Source: Erinaceus europaeus (lineage: Eukaryota; Chordata; Mammalia; Eulipotyphla; Erinaceidae). From it: 64,000 nucleotides of DNA. The stretch is taken from assembly GCF_950295315.1 (NCBI RefSeq), contig NC_080175.1, positions 62,848,487 through 62,912,486 on the forward strand, read 5' to 3'. Below the pieces are notes generated by a model that was given only the letters and a program-made list of their open reading frames with translations, made no database searches and was not told the DNA's origin. Of this stretch, positions 63,790-64,000 are shown piece by piece. A program made the position numbers and the translations under genes. How positions within the stretch are numbered: the stretch's first letter is position 1; every line of letters starts with the position of its first letter.

Positions 63790-64000
63790 GTAGCATGTAT
63801 ATTTTAATAGGCTCACCACCACCTGATTTCTTCTATCTAAACTCTTAATCTAGGTGGACAGCAATTTCACTGTTTTTATCTTGTGCCTTCTTCTTGATAG
63901 TGAGTTTTGGTCACATAACTATGTGATTGCATTTTGCTCAGCTTTGCTTGTCTTCCTTTTGCTTATTTAAGCCACCAGCCTGGCAAAAGCCAGTTATGAC

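Larger units (their letters stand above)
63130..63835 (-). mobile_element. ERI-B SINE host of a second nest, antisense
   Basis: Pieces: TTTTTTATTTATTTGATTG to 63178; GACACTTGCAACACTGCC through GGTTTGAACCGG and GTAACATGTAT to 63515; ATAGGCTCACCACCACCTG at 63812-63830. Split by a sense ERI-B and by an antisense ERI-A. Confidence 0.85.

Overview
This window is mammalian nuclear DNA, almost certainly from a hedgehog (Erinaceidae, most likely Erinaceus). Two observations carry that call. First, it is saturated with tRNA-derived SINEs of the ERI type described from hedgehogs. Second, the minus strand at about 29.0-30.7 kb carries a reverse-transcriptase reading frame that I recognise as a Vingi non-LTR retrotransposon. 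Among mammals the Vingi clade has been reported only from hedgehogs (Kojima, Kapitonov and Jurka, 2011). I see no host protein-coding exon, tRNA gene, rRNA or CRISPR array. The window reads as intergenic or deep intronic sequence. A short host exon in the unique stretches cannot be excluded by eye.

Repeat labels used here are mine. ERI-A: tRNA-like head with A box TAGCGCAGCGGG and B box GGTTCGAACC, a CT-rich body and a CAACAATAA-rich tail. ERI-B: shorter relative with head GGGCCAGGTGGTGGTGCACCTGGTTGAG. ERI-C: relative with head motif ATAATGGTTATGCAAAGAGA. All three can carry the same optional 3' module (GGATTCATAGTG...GCACTGAGCCCCAGCAATAACCCTGGAGGC-An). LINE-3E: a family seen only as 3' ends. 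It ends in GGTTTTGTCAGTGTTTCC-TTTTTATAAATAAA, its longest copy here is about 1.9 kb, it has no reading frame and it is probably an L1 3' UTR. Other L1 pieces are recognised from ORF2 3' ends, 3' UTRs and one 5' UTR/ORF1 fragment.

Layout. 0-10 kb: nested SINEs, a class II-like solo LTR with a perfect 6-bp target duplication, a 5'-inverted LINE-3E copy and a second LTR on the minus strand. 10-22 kb: SINEs, L1 3' ends, a second inverted LINE-3E copy and a symmetric TTCC-CTCC-TTCC array. 22-28 kb: a relative of the first LTR in the opposite orientation, a back-to-back L1 pair and a C4T tract. 28.8-31.8 kb: the Vingi element inside a SINE, then a third inverted LINE-3E copy. 32-44 kb: repeat-poor AT-rich DNA broken by a cluster of L1/LINE-3E 3' ends at 35.4-38.8 kb. 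44-57 kb: SINEs, a local duplicated segment at 45.4/46.4 kb and a long CA array. 57-58.6 kb: an L1 5' UTR/ORF1 fragment inside an antisense L1 3' UTR. 59.4-63 kb: an LTR with a duplicated upstream block and two further LTR-like blocks. 63-64 kb: a three-element SINE nest.

The elements act as layers rather than as a pathway. L1-type machinery explains the 7-19 bp target duplications around the SINEs and the inverted LINE copies. The Vingi insertion and the LTRs are independent invasions. Coordinates of repeat edges are estimates by eye, usually good to about 5-15 bases, except where a target duplication fixes them.
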